The notes below the pieces were generated by a model. It had not been told where the DNA came from, searched no databases, and saw nothing but the letters and a program-made list of their open reading frames with translations. The translations under genes and the position numbers were made by a program. Source: Candidatus Geothermarchaeota archaeon (GTDB lineage Archaea; Thermoproteota; Nitrososphaeria; Geothermarchaeales; JAUWBL01). From it: a stretch of 13,183 nucleotides of DNA. The stretch spans positions 1 through 13,183 of the forward strand of contig JAUWBL010000008.1 in assembly GCA_030601715.1 (NCBI GenBank), written 5' to 3'. Position 1 is the stretch's first letter. Each line of letters opens with the position of its first letter. Positions 6,796-12,564 of this stretch are shown here, piece by piece.

Positions 6796-7080
6796 TCAGC
6801 CTCCGTGAGTGAAGTTGACGAGACATATCTCGCTTGACTCTTCAACCTTCGTCTCCGCTCCCTCCAATGCCGATATCTCCCTGCCATCCACAAGAATCAG
6901 GTTCTGACTCTTCAGGTTCAGGAACACTTCCTCCAGACCGGCCTCCTTCGCCCTAGCCAAGTATCGACCTTTGATTCCTTCCAGCATGTCCGAGATCTTT
7001 GATCCCTCGGGGACATCCAGGTTGATCTGGGGTCCCGTCACCACCGAGATCGGACCCCTAAGCGAGACCTCGATATTCAA
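6796..7080 (-). CDS. MoaD/ThiS-type ubiquitin-like sulfur carrier or SAMP, C-terminal Gly-Gly
   Basis: A 94-residue beta-grasp protein from TTG 7080: MNIEVSLRGPISVVTG, an acidic middle helix (DMLEGIKGRYLARAKEAG), then LILVDGREISALEGAETKVE and the C-terminal FTHGG. The LVDGREI and LEGAET blocks and a terminal Gly-Gly mark the MoaD/ThiS/SAMP superfamily. An E1-like enzyme adenylates such a terminus so it can carry thiocarboxylate sulfur (molybdopterin, thiazole, cysteine or tRNA thiolation) or be conjugated to proteins. TTG 7080 is preferred over TTG 7098 because it overlaps the upstream TGA in TTGA and gives the standard N-terminus. No E1-like gene is in the window. It could be a MoaD, a CysO-like carrier or an archaeal modifier; the neighbour favours none decisively. 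Confidence 0.83.
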   Translation of the reverse strand: MNIEVSLRGPISVVTGPQINLDVPEGSKISDMLEGIKGRYLARAKEAGLEEVFLNLKSQNLILVDGREISALEGAETKVEESSEICLVNFTHGG

Positions 7081-7889
7081 GCTTCGTCCCCGAACCAATA
7101 GACGTTCTCTTCGTAGCGCCGACCCTCGATGATTCCACCTGGTCCTAGGTCCACAACCTTCCTCCTCAGCACAATCGACCTGAACCTTCGTGTGGTCTCG
7201 TCCTCTTCGCCTCGGGGTGTCAGAACATCCAAAGGTATGTTGACTCCTAAGGGGCGCGCGGGTACGACATGTCTTGTGCTCTTGTGGGCGAAAAGCCGCT
7301 CGGAGTGGGCGGAGAGGACGACATCCTCCTTTGTCATGGGTTGATACATCAGGACGAGAGCCGCCTCATCCGCATCAAGCTTGTGGAACGCATCCAGTTC
7401 TGTCTCGTAAGATGCAGACACCCCCATCCTCCTGAACCTGAATTCGAGGTCGCTGGCTGACCAGCTCGAGCCGACAGGGTCCTTTGTCCCGGGAACCACG
7501 TGGACCTCGTTCTTGGTTGCCAAAGCCACCTTGGCTTCCCCCTCGCTGAGCAGTCTTCGTGCCTCCGATCTAGAAACCGACACTACACCGACCTGACTCA
7601 AGATGTCTGGGAGCGGCCCTTCATCTGGAAACGTTCTGTACCAGCGGTGAACTCGGACGCCAGCGTCTGAGTAGTCCAGAAGGCAGCAGGGCATCAGAGG
7701 AATCCCAAGGCGCAGGAGGGCTCCCACCCTGTGTGTACCGTCCAGAACGGTTCGCGATCTCCGATCCACCAGTACGGGATCTTTGAGGAGACGCAGATGT
7801 GTGATGCTGTCGACCACCTGCCTCAGGAGGGTAGGCATGACCTCTTCATGGATCCTTACTTCACCCGTTTCCAGGAGCCGAAGCTCCAT
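7077..7889 (-). CDS. ParB/sulfiredoxin-fold protein, serine-kinase (SerK/SbnI)-like
   Basis: A 270-residue protein. Residues about 5-90 show the ParB/Srx fold: VRIHEEVMPTLLRQVVDSI, LLKDPVLVDRRSRTVLDGTHRVGALLRLG, then a strand ending LLDY. The LDGTHR motif (49-54) with an upstream HEEV acidic pair resembles the free-serine kinases SerK (ADP-dependent, Thermococcus) and SbnI, which use this fold to make O-phosphoserine, rather than chromosome-partitioning ParB: there is no DNA-binding HTH block. Residues about 90-270 contain a KVALATKNEVHVVPGTKDP segment and a basic C-terminal part I cannot assign. ATG 7889 has GGCGGG six bases upstream. Its TGA is embedded in the TTG start of the Gly-Gly protein, so the pair is translationally coupled. 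DNA-binding or nuclease roles known for other ParB/Srx proteins remain possible. Confidence 0.65.
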   Translation of the reverse strand: MELRLLETGEVRIHEEVMPTLLRQVVDSITHLRLLKDPVLVDRRSRTVLDGTHRVGALLRLGIPLMPCCLLDYSDAGVRVHRWYRTFPDEGPLPDILSQVGVVSVSRSEARRLLSEGEAKVALATKNEVHVVPGTKDPVGSSWSASDLEFRFRRMGVSASYETELDAFHKLDADEAALVLMYQPMTKEDVVLSAHSERLFAHKSTRHVVPARPLGVNIPLDVLTPRGEEDETTRRFRSIVLRRKVVDLGPGGIIEGRRYEENVYWFGDEA

Positions 7890-8018
7890 CGAGAACCCGC
7901 CGTGTCTTAGAATGAGGCGGTCATCCTTCTTTCGGAGGCTGCGATAGGAGGACAGAAGCTACCACCTGAAATACGGGACTTCTCCCGAGGACAAAAGCCT
8001 TCTTCCAGTCCTTCCCGC

Positions 8019-8789
8019 TTACTTGCCGAGAAAAAGCCTCTTGGCATTCTGCTCCACTTGCCTCGCCATGTCCCCTGCCGTCAGGCCCATGAGGTCTCCC
8101 AGCTCTTCGACCACTCGCTTGACGAGGGGAGGCCTGGTCGTCACTCCTCTGAACTCTCCCCAAAACGGGACGGGTCCATCAGTCTCTGTTAGGACCAGCT
8201 CAGGTACACACGCTTTCGCCAGCGTTCGGACCCTCTTGGAATACGTGATGGAAGGAGTGAAGGAGATGTAGAATCCTCTGTCAAGGGCTTTCCCCATGGT
8301 TTTCTCGTCGCCGGCAAACCAATGAAAGACGGCCCCCTTGATCTGGTAGCTGTCGAGCATTGCTATGATAGATCCGGCCGTATCTCGTGAGTGAAGGTTC
8401 ACGGGGAGTTCGGCGGCTTCCGCCATCTCAAGCTGGGTCTGGAAAACACTGAGCTGTTTCTGCCAAGCCCCACTGCTGCCTCGTACATATCTCTGATCAA
8501 GACCTATCTCCCCCATTCCCACGACGCGTTGCCTGCTTTTCGAGATGATTTCTCTCACCTTGTCCAGGTCGGCGTCACCCTTGGAGGCGAATGATGGGTG
8601 GAGACCCACCAGAGGGAGAACCACGCTGGAGAACTTCTCGCCAATCTCCATAGTGCGTAAGGATGAGGGTGCGTCTTCCGATACAGCAAGGAGAAGCGAT
8701 ACTCGCTGTTGTGTAGCGTCATATATGACTTCTCTGATGTTTTCTCGATATTTCTCGTCGGAGAGGTGTATGTGGGCGTCAACGAACAA
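8019..8789 (-). CDS. TatD-family metal-dependent hydrolase (putative DNase)
   Basis: A 256-residue TIM-barrel amidohydrolase of the TatD group. Metal ligands are visible: His6 and His8 in DAHIHLS, Glu94 in GEIGLD, His133 in NLHSR, His156 in FHWFAG and Asp204 in TETDGP. Family members are metal-dependent 3'-5' exonucleases or DNases, and substrates of archaeal members are poorly known. Length is normal. The start is TTG 8789, with GAGGT about eight bases upstream. It diverges from the histone gene, sharing a single palindromic TATA-like core, and is followed after 129 bases by the SerK-like gene on the same strand. Confidence 0.88.
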   Translation of the reverse strand: MFVDAHIHLSDEKYRENIREVIYDATQQRVSLLLAVSEDAPSSLRTMEIGEKFSSVVLPLVGLHPSFASKGDADLDKVREIISKSRQRVVGMGEIGLDQRYVRGSSGAWQKQLSVFQTQLEMAEAAELPVNLHSRDTAGSIIAMLDSYQIKGAVFHWFAGDEKTMGKALDRGFYISFTPSITYSKRVRTLAKACVPELVLTETDGPVPFWGEFRGVTTRPPLVKRVVEELGDLMGLTAGDMARQVEQNAKRLFLGK

Positions 8790-8833
8790 GCTCTAGACCT
8801 CAAAACGTGAAAATCGCCCTATCCCGGACATAA

Positions 8834-8847
8834 GTCTTTTTAAAGAC
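8834..8847. promoter_or_regulatory. palindromic TATA-like core shared by divergent tatD-like and histone genes
   Basis: GTCTTT and AAAGAC flank a two-base TT centre, so both strands present a TATA-like CTTTTTAAA. The centre (8840.5) is about 51 bases from each start codon: TTG 8789 on the minus strand and ATG 8891 on the plus strand. Initiation about 26 bases away on each side would give leaders of about 24 bases. The minus leader contains GAGGT and the plus leader contains GGTGA. It may be one promoter read in both directions or two overlapping ones. Confidence 0.5.
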
Positions 8848-8890
8848 ATGGATAACACTTGATCTGGCTAAGCAAGGTTGGTGAAGGGTA

Positions 8891-9094
8891 ATGGCTGAGA
8901 TTCCACTTGCGCCCATACAGCGAATCATAAAGAAGGCAGGGGCCGAGCGTGTCGGAGAGGACGCTGTTCTCGCCCTTCGAGACAACGTGGAGAAGGGGTG
9001 CCTGGAGACCGCGAGGAAGGCGGTGCAACTGGCGGCTCACGCAGGAAGAAAGACCGTCAGGGCCAGTGACATAGAGCTAGCTGCTCAAGCCTAA
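8891..9094 (+). CDS. archaeal histone
   Basis: A 67-residue histone-fold protein of the HMf type: MAEIPLAPIQRIIKKAG (helix 1), ALRDNVEKGCLETARKAVQL (long helix 2) and the signature RKTVRASDIELAAQA (second loop and helix 3). It forms dimers and extended nucleosome-like stacks that wrap and compact DNA. Its length is that of a minimal archaeal histone without tails. The GGTGA before the ATG acts as Shine-Dalgarno. The promoter is the palindromic TATA core at 8834-8847, and a seven-T run at 9113-9119 is the likely terminator. A histone argues against Thermoplasmatales proper, which use HTa instead. Confidence 0.95.
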   Translation: MAEIPLAPIQRIIKKAGAERVGEDAVLALRDNVEKGCLETARKAVQLAAHAGRKTVRASDIELAAQA

Positions 9095-9112
9095 GCGGCG
9101 ATCCCTGACAAC

Positions 9113-9119
9113 TTTTTTT
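9113..9119 (+). terminator. T-tract terminator of the histone gene
   Basis: Seven consecutive T residues lie 19 bases after the histone TAA, the standard intrinsic archaeal termination signal. No strong hairpin precedes it, and archaeal RNA polymerase does not need one. Confidence 0.6.
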
Positions 9120-9126
9120 CGGTCAC

Positions 9127-9148
9127 ACCTTCTCATAGGTGGGAAGGT
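9127..9148. repeat. short inverted repeat upstream of tRNA-Glu
   Basis: ACCTTC (9127-9132) and GAAGGT (9143-9148) are perfectly complementary around a ten-base spacer, ending nine bases before the tRNA. It covers the position where a tRNA TATA box would be expected (about 9131), although the sequence there (CTTCTCATAGG) is a poor TATA. Possible roles are a protein site or a structure in read-through RNA from the histone gene. Confidence 0.35.
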
Positions 9149-9156
9149 CAGTTCTT

Positions 9157-9262
9157 GCTCCGGTAGTATAGCCCGGTCAAGTATCTCGGCCTCTCGAGCC
9201 ACGCCTCCGTGCGTGGACGGAGAGAGCCGAGGGCCCGGGTTCAAATCCCGGCCGGAGCACCA
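9157..9262 (+). tRNA. tRNA-Glu(CUC) with a 28-base intron; CCA encoded
   Basis: The acceptor stem is GCTCCGG (9157-9163) with CCGGAGC (9252-9258), discriminator A at 9259 and a genomically encoded CCA (9260-9262). The T arm is CCGGG-TTCAAAT-CCCGG. The D stem GTAT/GTAT has two G-U pairs. The anticodon stem is TCGGC/GCCGA and the loop CTCTCG-A, giving anticodon CTC at 9193-9195, which decodes GAG glutamate codons. An intron (9197-9224) interrupts the loop at the canonical 37/38 position, so exons are 9157-9196 and 9225-9262; the spliced RNA is 78 bases with CCA. Splicing would need the archaeal tRNA endonuclease and the RtcB ligase, neither in this window. Confidence 0.95.
9197..9224 (+). other. 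archaeal tRNA intron with bulge-helix-bulge splice motif
   Basis: The exon strand CUCU (9191-9194) pairs with intron GGAG (9219-9222) to make the four-base central helix. The two three-base bulges are CGA (9195-9197) and AGA (9223-9225), cut after their second base. This is a canonical hBHBh' motif at position 37/38. Inside the intron, CCACGC can pair with GCGTGG (loop CTCCGT). The alternative pair CTCCGT with ACGGAG would disrupt both that hairpin and the splice helix. Confidence 0.85.
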
Positions 9263-9282
9263 ATCGCTGAAACTGCAAGGAG

Positions 9283-9313
9283 GATTGTCTCAACACAACC
9301 GTAAGGGACAATC
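9283..9313. terminator. 9-bp stem-loop between tRNA-Glu and the presenilin-type gene
   Basis: GATTGTCTC (9283-9291) pairs with GGGACAATC (9305-9313), with one T-G wobble, around a 13-base loop. It lies between the 3' ends of two convergent units, the tRNA and the minus-strand protease operon, where a bidirectional end signal would be useful. No T-run follows on either strand, so the terminator role is only inferred from position. Confidence 0.4.
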
Positions 9314-9319
9314 GTCTAC

Positions 9320-9358
9320 GGTCCTCATCGGGCATTCTGTCAGATCGACTTGAGGACC
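9320..9358. repeat. 8-bp inverted repeat spanning the presenilin-type gene stop codon
   Basis: GGTCCTCA (9320-9327) and TGAGGACC (9351-9358) are perfect inverted copies separated by 23 bases that include the stop codon of the minus-strand protease gene (9340-9342). It may be a 3'-end RNA structure of the operon, next to the second stem-loop at 9283-9313. Confidence 0.4.
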
Positions 9359-10155
9359 AGGATGGTGGTAAGGGTTACGAGTACGGGGATGGGCAGAGCT
9401 GGTATCATCCTTTGCCTCGAGAGCAGCATGAGGTTCAGTGCGTGGCCGAGGACGAGGGCGGCCGAGGCCACCCAAAAGAGAGTGGGGCTGCTCTGCAGGG
9501 CGAAGGAGAGCATCATGGCATAGAATATGATGTCTCCGACCCCCACGGTGAGGGGTCCTAGTCTGACTAGAAGAGGCGAGAAGATCATGATGGCTCTCTC
9601 CCTATCCGCGAATACCTCCCGCAGGATGCCCTTGTACACTGAGTACAGGTCAAACAGGGCGTAGGCCACCAAGATCACTATCTTTGTCAGGTCACCAAAC
9701 GAGAAGTCAAAGAGGGTTCCGATCCCAGTCATGGAAGCGAGGAGGAGGAGCGAGTAGAGAGCTATGCTTCTTTCACCGAGGAGCGATATCAGGGCGAGCC
9801 CAGCCAAAGCAGCTGAGAGTAAGATGGGGAGAATGGCTTCCACTCGGCCGAGAAGGGCCAAGAAGCCGCCAGTGTACAGGTATGAGACGGAGAAGATGGT
9901 GTATATCGCCACCGTCATCATCATCACTCTGAGGAGATCTTGGAATCTTCTTGTCAGGAGGAGGATCAGAAGGCCGAAGGCGGCTGTTGCCGCGACCCAC
10001 ATAAGCGCGTTGAGGACTGGGCCTACCCCTTCTTCGGGGAAGATGCTGTAATTCGGAGGCTCTATGAAGCCCGGATCCAACACTCCGAAGAAGGCTGGTG
10101 TGAGGGCCACTACTAGAAGGAGAGGAATGTATGAGGCGAGAGCGCCGGCTTTCAT
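9340..10155 (-). CDS. presenilin/signal-peptide-peptidase-type intramembrane aspartyl protease
   Basis: A 271-residue protein with about nine hydrophobic segments, the topology of archaeal presenilin homologues (PSH, family A22). The catalytic aspartates are visible within membrane segments: Asp169 in YALFDLYSVYKG and Asp208 in the GxGD motif GVGDIIFYAMM. The C-terminal PAL motif is at residues 252-254 (IPALPIP). The enzyme would cut transmembrane segments inside the lipid bilayer; its natural substrates in archaea are unknown. The ATG at 10155 overlaps the archaemetzincin TGA in ATGA, so translation is coupled. It is the last gene of the minus-strand operon, and structured elements follow its stop. 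Confidence 0.9.
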   Translation of the reverse strand: MKAGALASYIPLLLVVALTPAFFGVLDPGFIEPPNYSIFPEEGVGPVLNALMWVAATAAFGLLILLLTRRFQDLLRVMMMTVAIYTIFSVSYLYTGGFLALLGRVEAILPILLSAALAGLALISLLGERSIALYSLLLLASMTGIGTLFDFSFGDLTKIVILVAYALFDLYSVYKGILREVFADRERAIMIFSPLLVRLGPLTVGVGDIIFYAMMLSFALQSSPTLFWVASAALVLGHALNLMLLSRQRMIPALPIPVLVTLTTILVLKSI

Positions 10156-10709
10156 CTCCGAAGCCCGGGAGCCAGCTTCAGCTCACAGCTGTTGCAGAAT
10201 CTCGGCAGCTTCCCATCGACCTCGATGATGGTGGATGAGAAACTCATCACGCATTTCTTGTCCTGGCAGTGTCCCAGCGCCCAGAGGTGTCCGATCTCGT
10301 GCATGCACTCTTTGAAAACCCTTTCCCTGAAGACCCCCTCGGATACCGGGTTGAGCATCGGGTCCCGGCTCAGCCTGAAGGTTGACATAACCGCCTTGCC
10401 CCAACCGGCGTGAGCGAGGCCGAACACGAAGTTCATCTTCTCGTAGAACATGTCCATCTCCGTGAAGGCCAAGGTCAACTTCCTATCTTTCACGGCTTCG
10501 GAGCTTCTGAGCTCGCTAATCAGACGGTTGGCGTCCAGCTGGTCGCGTTCCGCTACGTATGCTCCAGTGGGTATGGCCACGGCTATCTCATGGATTGGAA
10601 GCTTGGGAACGAAGTAGCGTATGGCTGCCTCGATGTCTCTCCTGACCTTGGAGAAGTCTGGCTCAACGCCCTTGAAGAGGACCATTGCCACCGATTTCAA
10701 TCTCATCAC
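10152..10709 (-). CDS. amzA: archaemetzincin, zinc-dependent protease
   Basis: A 185-residue soluble metalloprotease. The extended zinc site HEIGHLWALGHC (residues 137-148) supplies three histidines and the catalytic glutamate, followed by C153 with VMSFS (the archaemetzincin equivalent of the Met-turn) and CNSC (172-175); these four cysteines form the second, structural zinc site typical of the family. The N-terminal half contains VAIPTGAYVAERDQLDANRLI, also typical. Peptidase substrates of archaemetzincins are undefined. The start is GTG 10709 or ATG 10706, inside the 3' end of the nuclease gene (overlap about 45 bases). The stop overlaps the presenilin-type gene. Confidence 0.93.
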   Translation of the reverse strand: MMRLKSVAMVLFKGVEPDFSKVRRDIEAAIRYFVPKLPIHEIAVAIPTGAYVAERDQLDANRLISELRSSEAVKDRKLTLAFTEMDMFYEKMNFVFGLAHAGWGKAVMSTFRLSRDPMLNPVSEGVFRERVFKECMHEIGHLWALGHCQDKKCVMSFSSTIIEVDGKLPRFCNSCELKLAPGLRR

Positions 10710-11967
10710 CTAGCCCGGGAGCACAGGCCTTGAGACCTATTTCCTGAGTGACGAATTTAACCTGCTGTTGGACCCTGCTCTCCTCGCCATGGACGAGAAT
10801 GACGAGCGGATCTCCCTCCAAGCCCTTGAAAATCCCTTCAAATCCCTTCTGGTCGGCGTGGGAGGAGAACTTGAAGCTTTCCACCTCCGCTTCGACCCTG
10901 GTCTCCACGCCCCTGATGTATGCTCTCTTCTCCTCGACGAGGGCTTTCCCTGGTGTTCCAGGAGCCCGAAACCCTACGATGAAGATGGCATTCTTGGGGT
11001 TCTTGTATATTCTTGACATGTAGAAGATGGCTGTTCCTCCGCCAAGCATCCCGGCTGGGGCTATGATGACTCCAGGCTTGTCCACGACCTTCTTCCGGTC
11101 TTTCCACCTGTAGACCTCGGTGACGCTTTCCATAGCTCTCTCGAGCGCCGGAGGCTCCTTGAGGACATCGCTGTGTTCTATGAAAAGCCTCGTGGCGGCG
11201 AGGGCCATGCCATCCATATAGAGGTCGTTCTCGTACCCGCCCTGGTGAAGGATCAGGAGGATCTCCTGGCTCCGGCCTATGGCAAAAGTCGGTATGAGGA
11301 CGGTCCCTCCTCCCTGGACCATCTCTGACACCCGCTCAAGGAAACGACCCTCGGTGGCCTTCCTGTCGGGATGAAATCGACCGGCATAGGTGCTCTCGCA
11401 GATTATCGCGTCGAGCTCCCCATAGGTTGTCTCAGCAGGTGACATGAGGCGGGTCTCGTAGGTGTTTATGTCGCTGGTGTAGAGGAGGCGCTCCTTTCCC
11501 GTCTCTACCATTAGGGAAGCCCCACCGGGGATGTGACCAGAGTTGTAGAGCTCCACGCTGAACACGCCCTTTCCCATCTGAGTCTTCTCATGGTATCCCA
11601 GATGCTTCGAGTGTTGTAGCAGGGTGTGCAGCTCAAGGAATTCGTAGGGTAGCCTGGGCCCTGAGAGTTTGAGAAAGTCTCTCACCAGGAGATCGACCTG
11701 TTTCATGGTGACCTCCTGGGAGTACACCGGCATCCTACCGCTTATATATAGGTACGGGGCACCGCCCGTGTGATCAAGATGGGCGTGTGATACTACGAAT
11801 CCGTCCAGCTGTCTAGGTGCGACATGGAGCGGAAAGACGGGAGGCTTTGACAGTTGAGCCCCGTAGTCGAGGAGGATCGTTGATCCGTCCTTCGAGAGTA
11901 GGTAGCCGGACCGCTCGACCTGCCCTCCGCATCCACCGAGACAGCGAACAGTCAAGCGGTTGGACAC
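10663..11967 (-). CDS. beta-CASP metallo-beta-lactamase ribonuclease, aCPSF2-like
   Basis: A 434-residue RNA nuclease from GTG 11967. Metal-binding motifs: SHAHLDHTGG (His61, His63, Asp65, His66), SGHIPG (His145), TSDIN (Asp166) and VHGE (His393). The beta-CASP insert shows ICESTYAGR (motif A, Glu191), APAGMLGGG (motif B region) and KFSSHADQKGF (motif C, His370). It lacks the N-terminal KH domains of aCPSF1, and its length fits aCPSF2, an archaeal homologue of the CPSF-73 cleavage factor. Expected roles are RNA processing, endonucleolytic cleavage and 5'-3' decay. The frame is open to 12123, but the added residues overlap the LSm gene and look unlike the family; AAAGGAGAAAGGA precedes GTG 11967. 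It sits between LSm and archaemetzincin. Confidence 0.88.
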   Translation of the reverse strand: MSNRLTVRCLGGCGGQVERSGYLLSKDGSTILLDYGAQLSKPPVFPLHVAPRQLDGFVVSHAHLDHTGGAPYLYISGRMPVYSQEVTMKQVDLLVRDFLKLSGPRLPYEFLELHTLLQHSKHLGYHEKTQMGKGVFSVELYNSGHIPGGASLMVETGKERLLYTSDINTYETRLMSPAETTYGELDAIICESTYAGRFHPDRKATEGRFLERVSEMVQGGGTVLIPTFAIGRSQEILLILHQGGYENDLYMDGMALAATRLFIEHSDVLKEPPALERAMESVTEVYRWKDRKKVVDKPGVIIAPAGMLGGGTAIFYMSRIYKNPKNAIFIVGFRAPGTPGKALVEEKRAYIRGVETRVEAEVESFKFSSHADQKGFEGIFKGLEGDPLVILVHGEESRVQQQVKFVTQEIGLKACAPGLGDEIEIGGNGPLQGR

Positions 11968-12034
11968 TGTGCGATCCTTTCTCCTTTGGCGTCTGAGTAA
12001 AGGGAGGTCTGTTTCGTGTGAAGGGCCCGTGAGG

Positions 12035-12460
12035 CTAGGCAGAGGAGGCTGGTACCCCCCCCATGAACTCTTTGAAGACTTTCTTAACCCTCTCGGTGGC
12101 AGGTCCGGGTTCACCTTCCACACCCTCTTCTGTCACGCGTATTCGGTTCATGACGAGGATGACACCAAGCTCTTTCCTGTATTCAACTAGGTTGGGGAAG
12201 CTCTTCTCTATCATGGTCTTCAACCTCTCGAAATCCACCCTTTTCTCCTTGAGGTAGACTTTCGACACCGAGCCTCCGCTGATCATGAGCCTCTTGAACT
12301 CTTCTCCCCCAGTCGTGGCGTTCTCCAAGATCAGGGAGAGCGTGTCAGGATCATATGCCTTCAGCGTGCCCGATATGACCTCTCCCTTCACGGTGTCTAT
12401 CTTGACCTCCTCGTTCATGAAAATGGAGATCTCCCTCGTGAAGGACTGGCTCGCGAACAA
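12035..12460 (-). CDS. Sm-like archaeal protein with C-terminal extension
   Basis: 141 residues. The Sm fold occupies residues about 8-75: Sm1 EVKIDTVKGEVISGTLKAYD with DTLSLILENA, and Sm2 RLMISGGSVSKVYL. A C-terminal region of about 65 residues follows (FERLKTMIEKSFPNLVEYRK, then LGVILVMNRIRVTEEGVEGE and a short helix), roughly doubling a minimal SmAP. This matches the extended SmAP type (SmAP3-like) more than SmAP1/2. Sm rings bind U-rich RNA. The start is TTG 12460 with GAGG six bases upstream. It lies between Fap7-like and aCPSF2-like genes on one strand, pointing to RNA metabolism. The stop is 67 bases from the nuclease start. Confidence 0.85.
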   Translation of the reverse strand: MFASQSFTREISIFMNEEVKIDTVKGEVISGTLKAYDPDTLSLILENATTGGEEFKRLMISGGSVSKVYLKEKRVDFERLKTMIEKSFPNLVEYRKELGVILVMNRIRVTEEGVEGEPGPATERVKKVFKEFMGGVPASSA

Positions 12461-12496
12461 ATCTTCCTTCCTCTTTCAACTATTGAAGATCCACTG

Positions 12497-12504
12497 GTAA
12501 AAAG
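12497..12504 (-). promoter_or_regulatory. possible TATA element of the LSm-aCPSF2-protease operon
   Basis: CTTTTTAC on the minus strand lies about 40 bases before TTG 12460. Transcription about 26 bases downstream would give a leader of about 15 bases that still contains the GAGG ribosome site. An alternative is read-through from the upstream kinase gene. Confidence 0.4.
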
Positions 12505-12536
12505 CATTTAGGACAGCGCTCTTTGGGGGCCATATC

Positions 12537-12548
12537 CGGCTTAAGCCG
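12537..12548. repeat. 12-base perfect palindrome after the Fap7-like gene
   Basis: CGGCTTAAGCCG is self-complementary and lies 17 bases past the kinase stop. As RNA it gives only a four-pair stem with a TTAA loop; as DNA it could be a dimer site. On the minus strand no T-run follows. Confidence 0.3.
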
Positions 12549-12564
12549 TTTTCTTCTAGTCTTC

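Noticed and set aside
11968..12123. N-terminal extension of the aCPSF2-like frame to 486 residues
   Set aside because: The extra 52 residues overlap the LSm gene, are unlike the family, and a GTG with a purine-rich ribosome site at 11967 gives the normal length.
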